This document shows positions 1-7,560 of a stretch of DNA of 64,000 bases, one piece after another (within the stretch, counting starts at the first letter, position 1; every line of letters begins with the position of its first letter). The position numbers were made by a program, and so were the translations under genes. Below the pieces are notes generated by a model, which was not told the origin of the DNA, made no database searches, and worked only from the letters and a program-made list of their open reading frames with translations. This DNA is from CAJCIY01 sp964245825 (GTDB lineage: Bacteria > Actinomycetota > Actinomycetes > Mycobacteriales > CAJCIY01). Location of the stretch: assembly GCA_964245825.1 (NCBI GenBank), contig CAXTNT010000007.1, positions 114,583 through 178,582 of the forward strand, given 5' to 3'.

Positions 1-296
1 AACGGCTCGATGCCGTGCTCGTCGAGGGTCGCGTTGTGCTCGGGGTTTCGGGCGTCGGCCAGCAGCCCGGCGTGGATGCGGGGGTGCAGCGTCTTGACCC
101 GCCCGTCGAGGATCTCGGGGAACCCGGTCACCTCGGCCAGCGCCGTCACCGGCAGCCCGAGGTCGGCGATGGTGCGCGCGGTGTTGCCGGTCGAGACGAT
201 CTCGACACCGGCCCCGGCGAGGCCGCGTACCAGCTCCTCGAGGCCGGTCTTGTCGTAGACGCTGACGAGTGCGCGGCGAATCTGGACGCGGGTCAT
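1..296 (-). CDS. purH: PurH, AICAR formyltransferase/IMP cyclohydrolase (partial)
   Basis: This enzyme catalyses the last two steps of de novo purine synthesis, AICAR to FAICAR to IMP, in the cytosol. Only the first 98 residues are in the window; the rest runs off the left edge. What is visible is the N-terminal MGS-like cyclohydrolase domain, with RRALVSVYDKTGL at the start, an STGNTARTI loop and VKTLHPRIHAGLLA. The ATG at 296 overlaps the purN stop as ATGA, which fixes the start and couples translation to purN. The assignment is secure from the motifs although the formyltransferase half is not seen. Confidence 0.95.
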   Translation of the reverse strand, partial: MTRVQIRRALVSVYDKTGLEELVRGLAGAGVEIVSTGNTARTIADLGLPVTALAEVTGFPEILDGRVKTLHPRIHAGLLADARNPEHNATLDEHGIEP

Positions 297-892
297 GCGA
301 GGACGACCTTCCTTCCCTCGAGTCGGTAGCCGTCGCGGACCATCCGGCCGACGGTGTCGACCAGCAGCCGGTGCTCTGCGGCCTTGATGCGGGCGTGCAG
401 GGTCGTGGCGTCGTCGTCGTCGCGCACCGGTACGGCGACCTGGGCCACGACCGGGCCGGTGTCGACGCCCTCGTCGACCAGGAACAGCGTGGCGCCGGTG
501 ACCTTCACCGCGTACGCCAGGGCATCCTCCACGGCGTGCATGCCGGGGAACGCGGGGCACAGCGCCGGATGCGTGTTGAGCGTCGGCCAGCGCCGGACGA
601 GATCGCCGCGCAGCAGCTTCAGGAAGCCGGCGAGCACCACCAGGTCGGGCCGGTGGCCGGCGATCCGGCCGGCGAGGGCGTCGTTCCACCCATCCCGGTC
701 GGGGTGGTCGACGACGCGCTCGACGAAGGTCGGCACGCCATGCGCGGCGGCGGTGTCCAGTGCTGGGACGCCGTCGCGGTCTGCCCCCACGGCGACGACG
801 GTGGCGCCGTACGCGGGGTCGGCGCAGGCGGTGAGCAGGGCGGCGAGGTTCGTGCCGACACCCGAGACGAGGACGACGACCCGGGCGCTCAC
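293..892 (-). CDS. purN: PurN, phosphoribosylglycinamide formyltransferase
   Basis: PurN transfers a formyl group from 10-formyl-THF to GAR in de novo purine synthesis. The 199-residue protein has the family's usual length. It shows the phosphate-binding loop VSGVGTNLAAL (usually SGxGSN), the catalytic NTHPALCPAFPG block with Asn and His, and DEGVDTGPV carrying the catalytic Asp. The GTG at 892 was chosen because the protein then begins right at the first beta strand (SARVVVLVSG); the reading frame stays open upstream, but that part is arginine-rich and does not look coding. The stop overlaps purH by 4 nt. Confidence 0.94.
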   Translation of the reverse strand: MSARVVVLVSGVGTNLAALLTACADPAYGATVVAVGADRDGVPALDTAAAHGVPTFVERVVDHPDRDGWNDALAGRIAGHRPDLVVLAGFLKLLRGDLVRRWPTLNTHPALCPAFPGMHAVEDALAYAVKVTGATLFLVDEGVDTGPVVAQVAVPVRDDDDATTLHARIKAAEHRLLVDTVGRMVRDGYRLEGRKVVLA

Positions 893-902
893 GGTCGGCA
901 CC

Positions 903-2096
903 CTACCGACGCGGCCGCCAGCGCCTCCAGGCCCGCAGACCGACCACGAGCAGGCTTCCGACGGCCACCTCGCCGGCGACCGCGAGTCCCAGCTGCCACG
1001 GCGACGGGCCACTGACGGTCAGCCGTCCCGGCCCCGCGCTGCCGTCGGCCAGCCAGCCGAGGACGGCCGCGCCGCACCCGGCCACCCCGGCCGTCGCCAG
1101 GGCCCGGGCGACCTCGCTGCGCCAGGTGTCCGCGCCGCGCAGCGCACGGAGCCCACCCAGCACGCCGCAGCCGACCGGCACGGCCAGCAGCACCAGCAGC
1201 ACCGGCGGGAACGGGCCGCTGCGCGGGAGCGCCGCGAGCACCGGCAGCGCCGGCACCGCGCCGAGGTGGGCACCAGCGAGCGACACCGATGTGTGCGCGC
1301 CCAGCCCGAAGCCGGGACCGGCCAGGACGCTGGCGCCGTACGCGGTGAGGTGCGGCACGGCGAGCAGGTCCAGCAGCACCAGCCCGACCGCGCCGGAGCT
1401 GCCGGGGCGCAGCGCCTTGGCGGTGGCGACGACGTCGGTGTGCGCCGCGGCGATGACGACGAGCGCCAGCAGCAGGCCCGCCCCGAGCAGTGCGGCCAGT
1501 GCCCGCCCGGCCGCCGCCAGCACGGCGACCGTTGCCGCGGGCGCCCGCTCGAGCACCTGCGTCGGCACCCCGCGTACCCGCAGGGCCGCCGCGCCGGAGG
1601 CCGCCAACGCCAGCACGACGCCGCCCAGAAACGCCTCCGCAGGGACCGGCCGCAGCAGCGGCCCGCGCGCGGCCAGCGCGACCGCGGTGACCACCACCCC
1701 GTAGCAGACCGCGAGCGCCGGCATGAACGCGAGCGGCTCGAGGCGGCGGTCGGCCCGCAGCAGGGTGCGCGAGCCGGCGTACAGAAGCGTCGCGGGCAGC
1801 ACCGTGAGCCCGTAGGGGACGACACCCACCGTGACCGGGCCGACCCGGACACCGGCGTGGTGCGCGGCGGCCCAGAACGTGAGGCCGAGCCGGAGGGTGT
1901 CGAGCGTGCCGGCGCCGGACCGGGCGGCGGTCGCCCAGAGCAGCAGCACGACGAGCTCCACGGCGATGAGCCCTACGGCCGTCGTCCGCAGCGCGAGCAG
2001 GAGGGCCGGCAGCCAGGCACCACGGTCGCCCTGCAGTTGCGGACGGGGCGCCCGGCGCAGCGGCGCGATCCGCGGTCGCTCCGGGGCCTGGGTCAC
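903..2096 (-). CDS. DUF6350 / PerM-like polytopic membrane protein
   Basis: This is a 397-residue integral membrane protein with a basic cytosolic N-terminus (RPRIAPLRRAPRPQ) and roughly nine or ten hydrophobic helices separated by short loops. Family knowledge: the protein at this position upstream of purN-purH in mycobacteria is PerM, linked to cell division and persistence, and related DUF6350 proteins occur across Actinobacteria. The assignment rests on topology and the sucCD-purNH neighbourhood rather than on a catalytic motif. It starts with GTG at 2096, and its TAG stop lies 10 nt before purN, so it probably belongs to the same operon. Confidence 0.75.
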   Translation of the reverse strand: MTQAPERPRIAPLRRAPRPQLQGDRGAWLPALLLALRTTAVGLIAVELVVLLLWATAARSGAGTLDTLRLGLTFWAAAHHAGVRVGPVTVGVVPYGLTVLPATLLYAGSRTLLRADRRLEPLAFMPALAVCYGVVVTAVALAARGPLLRPVPAEAFLGGVVLALAASGAAALRVRGVPTQVLERAPAATVAVLAAAGRALAALLGAGLLLALVVIAAAHTDVVATAKALRPGSSGAVGLVLLDLLAVPHLTAYGASVLAGPGFGLGAHTSVSLAGAHLGAVPALPVLAALPRSGPFPPVLLVLLAVPVGCGVLGGLRALRGADTWRSEVARALATAGVAGCGAAVLGWLADGSAGPGRLTVSGPSPWQLGLAVAGEVAVGSLLVVGLRAWRRWRPRR

Positions 2097-2150
2097 CCGG
2101 CCACGGTGTCAGGCGGCAGCGCCCTCAGCCGCTCCGACACGCTGTCGCGG

Positions 2151-3035
2151 TCAGCCGGTCAGGTACGCGGTGATCCCGTCGGCGACCCCCAGCGCGGCGC
2201 GCTCTCGCCAGGCGGACGAGGTGACCCGGGCGGCGTCGACGGCGTTGCGCATGTTGGCGCACTCGATGAAGACCTTCGGGACGGTCGAGAGGTTCAGGCC
2301 GCCGAGGTCGGTCCGCGTCGTATAGCCGGTGCCGCCGCCGAGGTAGTCGGCGTACGGCTCCCCGGTGTCGGTGTGGAACGCGGCGTGCAGGGCGGTGCCG
2401 AGCCGGTCCGAGCGCGCGATCATGCCGTCGTTCGGACCCACCGGTCCGGGCAGGATCACCTGGAACCCCGTTCCGCCGGCCGGCCCACCGTCGGCGTGGA
2501 TCGCCACCGAGGCGTCGGCGTGGGCCTCGTTGCCGATCGCGGCCCGCTGGTTGATGCACGGCCCGTACGGGGTCGACGGCGTCCGGGTGAGGATCACCGT
2601 CGCGCCCCGCGCCCGCAGGATCGCCGCCGCCCGCAGCGCCACGTCGTAGGTGAACCGCGACTCGGGGTAGCCGGCGTCGGTCGAGGTACCGATGGCGTCG
2701 CAGGGCTTGCGCTCGGTGATCACATCGACGAGCGCGTCGATCTGCGCCAGGTGCTGCAGGTCGTTCGGGTTGTGTCCCGGGTCGAGCACGATGACGCGGC
2801 CGGCGAGCGTGGTGACCGCGGCCGGCACCGGGCTCCGGGGCGGCGTCGTCGTCCTTGCCGTCGGTGTGGTCGCGGCCGGTGCGGACGTCGTGGCCCGCGT
2901 CGCGGGCGCCGCCGTACGGCTGTGCGAGGAGCAGGCCGCGAGGACCGGCACCAGCAGGGCCGCGCCGATCAGCACGGCGTGCCGGCGCCGCGACGTCACG
3001 ACCACCAGCAGGGCGTGCTGGCGCCGCGACGTCAC
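2151..3035 (-). CDS. N-acetylmuramoyl-L-alanine amidase lipoprotein
   Basis: This is a predicted exported zinc amidase (Amidase_3 fold) that cleaves the amide bond between MurNAc and the peptide in peptidoglycan. Seen in the sequence: a lipobox ending LAAC at Cys35, a threonine/proline-rich linker, VIVLDPGHNPND with the first zinc His, a Glu in YPESRF, AIHADGG with the second His, and the catalytic Glu in VFIECAN. The GTG at 3035 overlaps the upstream stop (GTGA). A second in-frame GTG at 2999, inside an imperfect 36-bp duplication, gives a more typical 23-residue lipoprotein signal, so the true start is unsettled. Total length from the first start is 294 residues. Confidence 0.85.
   Translation of the reverse strand: MTSRRQHALLVVVTSRRRHAVLIGAALLVPVLAACSSHSRTAAPATRATTSAPAATTPTARTTTPPRSPVPAAVTTLAGRVIVLDPGHNPNDLQHLAQIDALVDVITERKPCDAIGTSTDAGYPESRFTYDVALRAAAILRARGATVILTRTPSTPYGPCINQRAAIGNEAHADASVAIHADGGPAGGTGFQVILPGPVGPNDGMIARSDRLGTALHAAFHTDTGEPYADYLGGGTGYTTRTDLGGLNLSTVPKVFIECANMRNAVDAARVTSSAWRERAALGVADGITAYLTG
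2979..3035 (-). repeat. in-frame 36-bp duplication at amidase start
   Basis: The codons for VTSRRxHAxL occur twice in tandem, with GTG starts at 3035 and 2999 exactly 36 nt (12 codons) apart. The copies differ at only a few bases. The effect is to give the amidase two equivalent GTG starts and a doubled signal-peptide n-region. Confidence 0.85.
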
Positions 3036-3487
3036 CGCGGGAGTTTCTCGCCCGCCGTCGTGATGGCCAGGAAGGCGGCTACGGCCTCGAGCACCGCGAT
3101 GATGATCGCGAGGTAGAGGCCGATCTGCCGGTCGAGGTGCAGCGAGACGCCACCGCCGTCGACGCTGAAGCCGGTGACGAACTTGAGCACCAGCAGGACG
3201 GCCCCGGCGGTGGCGACGAGGAACGTCAGGACGGCGGGGCCGAACCGCGTGCCGACCGTCAGCGTCAGCCCGAGGAAGAGCCGCCCCACCACCATCAGTG
3301 CGGCGAGGAAGCACAGCGACAGCCCGAACGAGCCGAAGAACCCGGACGACCAGCCGTCGAAGTTGACGCCGTCGCGCCCGAAGAACCGCACGAAGCCCAG
3401 CAGGAAGCACACCGCGCCGGCGAGGACGACGCCGCCGTCGAACATGTCGACCCCACGGCCACCGATCGTCAGCTTCTTGGTCTGCAT
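3032..3487 (-). CDS. small four-helix membrane protein, unknown function
   Basis: I do not recognise a function. The 151-residue protein has four clear hydrophobic segments: AGAVCFLLGFVRFFG, LSLCFLAALMVVGRLF, a third around FLVATAGAVLLVLKFV, and LYLAIIIAVLEAVAAFLA near the C-terminus. The ATG at 3487 has a good ribosome binding site (GGGAG 7 nt upstream). The stop overlaps the amidase GTG in a GTGA, so the two are coupled. It lies 62 nt downstream of sucD on the same strand and is probably read through from sucCD. Confidence 0.8.
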   Translation of the reverse strand: MQTKKLTIGGRGVDMFDGGVVLAGAVCFLLGFVRFFGRDGVNFDGWSSGFFGSFGLSLCFLAALMVVGRLFLGLTLTVGTRFGPAVLTFLVATAGAVLLVLKFVTGFSVDGGGVSLHLDRQIGLYLAIIIAVLEAVAAFLAITTAGEKLPR

Positions 3488-3548
3488 CGACGTTCTCCCT
3501 CGCTCGCGTTCGTTTGCCCCAGGCCGGCTGGCCAACCACGTCCGTTCT

Positions 3549-4433
3549 CTAGCGCAGGATGCCAGCCATAAGGCGCGCGGTCTCCGACGGGGTCTTGCCC
3601 ACCTGGACGCCGGCCTTCTCGAGCGCCACCTTCTTCGCCTCGGCTGTGCCGGAGGACCCCGACACGATCGCGCCGGCATGGCCCATGGTCTTGCCCTCGG
3701 GCGCGGTGAAACCGGCGACGTAGCCGATGACCGGCTTGGTCACGTGCTCGGCGATGTAGGCCGCAGCCCGCTCCTCGGCGTCGCCGCCGATCTCGCCGAT
3801 CATGACGATCGCGTCGGTGTCCGGATCGTCCTGGAACGCCTGCAGGCAGTCGATGTGCGTGGTCCCGATGACCGGGTCGCCGCCGATGCCGACGGCCGTG
3901 GAGAAGCCGATGTCCCGCAGCTCGTACATCATCTGGTAGGTCAGGGTGCCGGACTTGGAGACCAGGCCGATCCGGCCGGGACGAGGCGCGATGGTGGCCG
4001 GGATGATGCCGACGTTGGACTTCCCGGGGCTGATGAGGCCCGGGCAGTTCGGGCCGATGATGCGGGTCTTGCTGCCGGTCGCCAGGGCATGGGCCCAGAA
4101 CGCGGTGGAGTCGTGCACCGGGATGCCCTCGGTGATCACGACCGCCAGTGGGATGCCCGCGTCGATCGCCTCGAGCACCGAGTCCTTGGCGAAGGCCGGT
4201 GGGACGAATCCGACCGTCACGTCGGCGCCGGTCTGCGCCATGGCCTCGGCGACCGAGCCGAAGATCGGGACCGACGTGCCGTCGATGTCGACCGACTGAC
4301 CGGCCTTGCGCGGGTTGACGCCGCCGACGAGCTGGGTGCCCGACGCCAGCATCCGAGTGGAGTGCTTGATGCCCTCGGAGCCGGTAATGCCCTGGACGAT
4401 GACCTTGCTGGCCTCGTTGATGAAGATCGACAT
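3549..4433 (-). CDS. sucD: SucD, succinyl-CoA ligase alpha subunit
   Basis: This is the alpha subunit of succinyl-CoA synthetase, the TCA-cycle enzyme making ATP or GTP from succinyl-CoA; it binds CoA and carries the phosphohistidine. The 294 residues match the family length. Seen: the CoA-binding N-terminus VIVQGITGSEGIKHS, the Rossmann segment, FVPPAFAKDS, NCPGLISP, SGTLTYQM, and the active-site His in GHAGAIVSG. The ATG at 4433 lies 6 nt after the sucC stop, so the subunits are made from one message. Confidence 0.97.
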   Translation of the reverse strand: MSIFINEASKVIVQGITGSEGIKHSTRMLASGTQLVGGVNPRKAGQSVDIDGTSVPIFGSVAEAMAQTGADVTVGFVPPAFAKDSVLEAIDAGIPLAVVITEGIPVHDSTAFWAHALATGSKTRIIGPNCPGLISPGKSNVGIIPATIAPRPGRIGLVSKSGTLTYQMMYELRDIGFSTAVGIGGDPVIGTTHIDCLQAFQDDPDTDAIVMIGEIGGDAEERAAAYIAEHVTKPVIGYVAGFTAPEGKTMGHAGAIVSGSSGTAEAKKVALEKAGVQVGKTPSETARLMAGILR

Positions 4434-4439
4434 GCTGGC

Positions 4440-5603
4440 TCAGTTCCCCTTCGCGGCGAGCTCGGCGGCGAGCTTCGCCGCGCCGTCCATGGTGTCCACC
4501 GGGTGCACGATCGCGAGGTTCGCGTCGGCCAGGATCCGCCGGCCCTCCTCAGCGTTGTTGCCGTCCAGGCGTACGACGAGGGGCTTCGTGACATCGCCCA
4601 GCATGCCGATCGCCTGCACGATCCCGTTGGCCACCGCGTCGCAGGCCGTGATGCCACCGAAGATGTTGACGAAGACGCTCTTCACGGCCGGGTCGCCGAG
4701 GATGATCGACAGCCCGTCGGCCATCACCTGCGCACTGGCGCCGCCGCCGATGTCCAGGAAGTTCGCCGGCTTCTGCCCGCCGAACTCCTCGCCGGCGTAC
4801 GTCACGACGTCGAGCGTCGACATCACCAGCCCCGCGCCGTTGCCGATGATGCCGACCGCACCGTCGAGCTTCACGTAGTTGAGGTGCTTGGCCTTGGCCG
4901 CGGCCTCGAGCGGGTCCTCGGCGCTGGCGTCGGCGAAGCGCGCCCAGTCGTGCCGGAAGGCGGCGTTGTCGTCGAGGGTGACCTTGCCGTCCAGGGCGAG
5001 GATCTCGCCGCCGGGAGTCTTCACCAGCGGGTTCACCTCGACCAGCGTCGCGTCCTCGGCGACGAAGGTCTCCCAGAGGTCCACGAGCACCGCCGCGACC
5101 TTGTCGCTGACGTCGGCGGGCATGTTCGCCGCCGTCGCGATCTCCCGTGCCTTGGCCAGATCCACGCCCTTGCTCGCGTCGACCGGGATGCGCGCGAGGG
5201 CCTCGGGCCGCTCGACCGCCAGCTCCTCGATCTCCATGCCGCCCTCGGCCGAGGCCATCGCCAGGAACGTGCGGTTGGAGCGGTCCAGCAGGTACGACAC
5301 GTAGTACTCGGTGTCGATGTCGCTGGCCTGGGTGACGAGCACCGTGCCGACGACGTGGCCCTTGATGTCGAGGCCGAGGATGGCCTCGGCCTTCTCCCGC
5401 GCCTGCCCCGGGCTGGTGGCGAACTTGACGCCGCCCGCCTTCCCGCGACCACCGACCTTCACCTGCGCCTTGACGACCACGTCGGTGCCGAGCTTCGCGG
5501 CCACCGCCTCCGCGCGTGCGGCATCGGTCGCGATCTCCCCGGGGAGCGTCGGCACGCCGTGAGCGGCGAACAGCTCCTTCGCCTGGTACTCGAACAGGTC
5601 CAC
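4440..5603 (-). CDS. sucC: SucC, succinyl-CoA ligase beta subunit
   Basis: This is the ADP/GDP-forming beta subunit with an ATP-grasp nucleotide domain followed by a ligase-CoA domain; it partners the adjacent SucD. Seen over 387 residues: MDLFEYQAKELFAAHGVP at the start, KAQVKVGGRGKAGGVK, VEVNPLV with metal-binding residues, LDGKVTLDDNA, and GIGGGASA-like loop FLDIGGGASAQVM followed by NIFGGITACD. GTG at 5603 has a GAGGAG site. The 165-bp gap upstream contains a possible -10 (TAGGGT, read leftward, at 5658-5663) but no convincing -35. Confidence 0.97.
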   Translation of the reverse strand: MDLFEYQAKELFAAHGVPTLPGEIATDAARAEAVAAKLGTDVVVKAQVKVGGRGKAGGVKFATSPGQAREKAEAILGLDIKGHVVGTVLVTQASDIDTEYYVSYLLDRSNRTFLAMASAEGGMEIEELAVERPEALARIPVDASKGVDLAKAREIATAANMPADVSDKVAAVLVDLWETFVAEDATLVEVNPLVKTPGGEILALDGKVTLDDNAAFRHDWARFADASAEDPLEAAAKAKHLNYVKLDGAVGIIGNGAGLVMSTLDVVTYAGEEFGGQKPANFLDIGGGASAQVMADGLSIILGDPAVKSVFVNIFGGITACDAVANGIVQAIGMLGDVTKPLVVRLDGNNAEEGRRILADANLAIVHPVDTMDGAAKLAAELAAKGN

Positions 5604-5768
5604 GCCGCTCCTCGATGAGTGAGTGCTGCCGACGGTGGCCTCAGGCCGCCGCAGGCGACCCTACCCACGCGACCTCGGGGCACGACTGCTGTGACGCAGA
5701 CCACCGCCTCCACGCGTCCTGCCCACCAGTCAGAAGCCGGCGCTCACAACGGCCGACGGCTGTCGGGC

Positions 5769-6191
5769 TCAGGCCGGGGCAGGCTCGGCAAAGGTCGTGC
5801 GTACCCACTCGATGATCGACGTGGTGGTGGAGCCCGGCGTGAAGATCTTGGACACGCCCATCGCCTCGAGCTCGGGGATGTCGTCGGCCGGGATGATGCC
5901 GCCGCCGAACACCACGACGTCGTCGGCGTCGCGCTCCTTGAGCAGCTCGATCGTCCGGGCGAACAGCGTCATGTGCGCACCGGACAGGACCGACAGGCCC
6001 ACCGCGTCCGCGTCCTCCTGGATCACCGTCTCCACGATCTGCTCCGGCGTCTGGTGCAACCCCGTGTAGACCACCTCGACGCCGGCGTCGCGCAGGGCCC
6101 GGGCCACGACCTTCGCCCCGCGGTCGTGGCCGTCCAGGCCCGGCTTGGCGACGATGACACGGATGCGACCCAGCCCCTGTGCCTCGGCCAC
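5769..6191 (-). CDS. stand-alone cobalamin (B12)-binding domain protein
   Basis: The 140-residue protein is almost exactly one Rossmann-like B12-binding domain, as found at the C-terminus of methylmalonyl-CoA mutase. The cobalamin-ligand signature DGHDRG is present in AKPGLDGHDRGAKVVARA, followed by LSVLSGAHMTL and VFGGGIIPADD. Such free domains act with a separate catalytic mutase subunit, which is not in this window, so the exact mutase (methylmalonyl-, isobutyryl- or ethylmalonyl-CoA) cannot be decided. Position upstream of sucCD favours propionate/methylmalonyl-CoA entry into succinyl-CoA. GTG at 6191 has a GAGGAGG site. Confidence 0.88.
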   Translation of the reverse strand: MAEAQGLGRIRVIVAKPGLDGHDRGAKVVARALRDAGVEVVYTGLHQTPEQIVETVIQEDADAVGLSVLSGAHMTLFARTIELLKERDADDVVVFGGGIIPADDIPELEAMGVSKIFTPGSTTTSIIEWVRTTFAEPAPA

Positions 6192-6220
6192 ACCGGCCTC
6201 CTCGCTGCTCGACTGTCGGC

Positions 6221-6226
6221 AACACT
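6221..6226 (+). promoter_or_regulatory. possible leaderless -10 box
   Basis: AACACT lies 6 nt before the GTG at 6233, the spacing of a -10 box for a leaderless message; no ribosome binding site is visible. The first base departs from the TANNNT pattern. Confidence 0.35.
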
Positions 6227-6232
6227 AGCGAC

Positions 6233-7528
6233 GTGGCGGACTGGCGTACGGCCGTGCTGGCGAGCATCGACCGCGCTCCGGGCGACGACGTCGGGGTGCT
6301 GCACGGGCGTGGATCGTTCGGCGGTCACGCTGTCGTGGTCGCGGCCTGGGACTTCGCCGTGTACGGGGGCAGCTTCGGGGTCGCGGCCTCGACCGCGTTC
6401 GCGGCCGCGTGCGACGACGCGGTCGCGGGCGGGTTGCCGCTGGTCTCGCTGGTGCGTTCGGGCGGGACCCGGCTGCAGGAAGGCATCGTGGCGCTCTCCG
6501 GGATGCCTCGTGCCGCCCTGGCGCTCGACCGGCTCGCCGCGGCCGGCCTGCTGCACATCGCCGTGTGCGACCAGCCGACCACCGGCGGGGTCTGGGTCAC
6601 GGTGGCCTCGCGCGCGGACGTACGCATCGCGGTGCGGGGCGCGGTCGTGGGCTTCGCCGGGCCACGGGTCGTCGAGGCGCTGACCGGCACGGCGCCGTCG
6701 GGTTCGCACCGCGCCGAGACCGCGTACGACGCGGGGCTGGTCGACCTCCTCGTGGACGGGCCGGACGTCCCTCTGGCGGTGGCGGGGGTGCTCGACCAGC
6801 TCGAGCCTCGACCGCAGGAATGTGCTGCGGTGCAGGGGTCTGCGCCGGACCGGGCGCCCTGGGAGCAGGTGCTCGCCACCCGCCGCGCAGCGCGGCCGGC
6901 CGGAGCCTGGCTGCGCGGGCTGCTCGAGGACGGCGCGGTCGACCTGCGGTGCCCGGACGACACCTGTGCCGGCTGGCTCGGCCGGCTGGCGGGCCGGCCC
7001 GTGGTCGCCTACGTCCTGGGGGCCGAACCGGGCAGCGCGCCGGGTGTGGCCGGGTTCGGGCTGCTCGAACGCTGTGCCGCGCTGGCCGGGCGGCTGGGGA
7101 TCCCGCTGCTGACGGTGGTCGACACCCCGGGCGCCGACGCGACCAGCCCGAGCGAGAACGCCGGCCTCGCCCCCGCCATCGGCGCCGCGATGGCGGCGCT
7201 GCTGCGCTGCCCGTCGCCGACGGTCGGCGTGCTGCTCGGCGAGGGCGGCTCGGGCGGTGCGCTCGCGGCGCTGGCGTGCGATCGGCTGTGGCTGGCGCCC
7301 GACTCGTACTTCGCGGCGCTCGTGCCCGAGGGTGCCGCGGCGGCGCTGAAGACCACGCCGCAGGACGCCGCCGTCCGGCTGTCCCTGCGCCCCGTCGACG
7401 TCGCCGCGTTGCCGGTGTGCGACGGCATCCTCGACCCCGACGACGCCGTGGGGCTGCTCGCCGCGCAGCTCGACGAGCTGGACGCGGACGCCGGCCGTCT
7501 CGGCACCCGCCGCCGCCGCTGGGCCTGA
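6233..7528 (+). CDS. AccD/AccA-type carboxyltransferase, single chain
   Basis: This 431-residue protein belongs to the acyl-CoA carboxylase carboxyltransferase superfamily, which moves carboxyl from biotin to an acyl-CoA. The N-terminal half is AccD-like, with two crotonase-type signatures FGVAASTAFAAACDDAV and SLVRSGGTRLQEG; the C-terminal half is AccA-like, with TVVDTPGADATS and LGEGGSGGALA. It is shorter than the usual PccB/AccB subunit of about 520 residues and has no zinc ribbon. It is divergent from the B12-binding protein, which suggests a shared role in acyl-CoA carboxylation or mutase metabolism. Start chosen at GTG 6233 because the upstream frame is low complexity. Substrate unknown. 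Confidence 0.8.
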   Translation: MADWRTAVLASIDRAPGDDVGVLHGRGSFGGHAVVVAAWDFAVYGGSFGVAASTAFAAACDDAVAGGLPLVSLVRSGGTRLQEGIVALSGMPRAALALDRLAAAGLLHIAVCDQPTTGGVWVTVASRADVRIAVRGAVVGFAGPRVVEALTGTAPSGSHRAETAYDAGLVDLLVDGPDVPLAVAGVLDQLEPRPQECAAVQGSAPDRAPWEQVLATRRAARPAGAWLRGLLEDGAVDLRCPDDTCAGWLGRLAGRPVVAYVLGAEPGSAPGVAGFGLLERCAALAGRLGIPLLTVVDTPGADATSPSENAGLAPAIGAAMAALLRCPSPTVGVLLGEGGSGGALAALACDRLWLAPDSYFAALVPEGAAAALKTTPQDAAVRLSLRPVDVAALPVCDGILDPDDAVGLLAAQLDELDADAGRLGTRRRRWA

Positions 7529-7540
7529 CGCCGTCCCAGC

Positions 7541-7560
7541 CAGCTGCCGGCGGGCGGCTG
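7541..7560. terminator. possible bidirectional hairpin terminator
   Basis: CAGCTGCC-GGCG-GGCGGCTG forms an 8-bp stem with one G-U pair and a 4-nt loop between the convergent carboxyltransferase and pcrA genes. No T-run follows on either strand, so intrinsic termination is uncertain. Confidence 0.35.
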
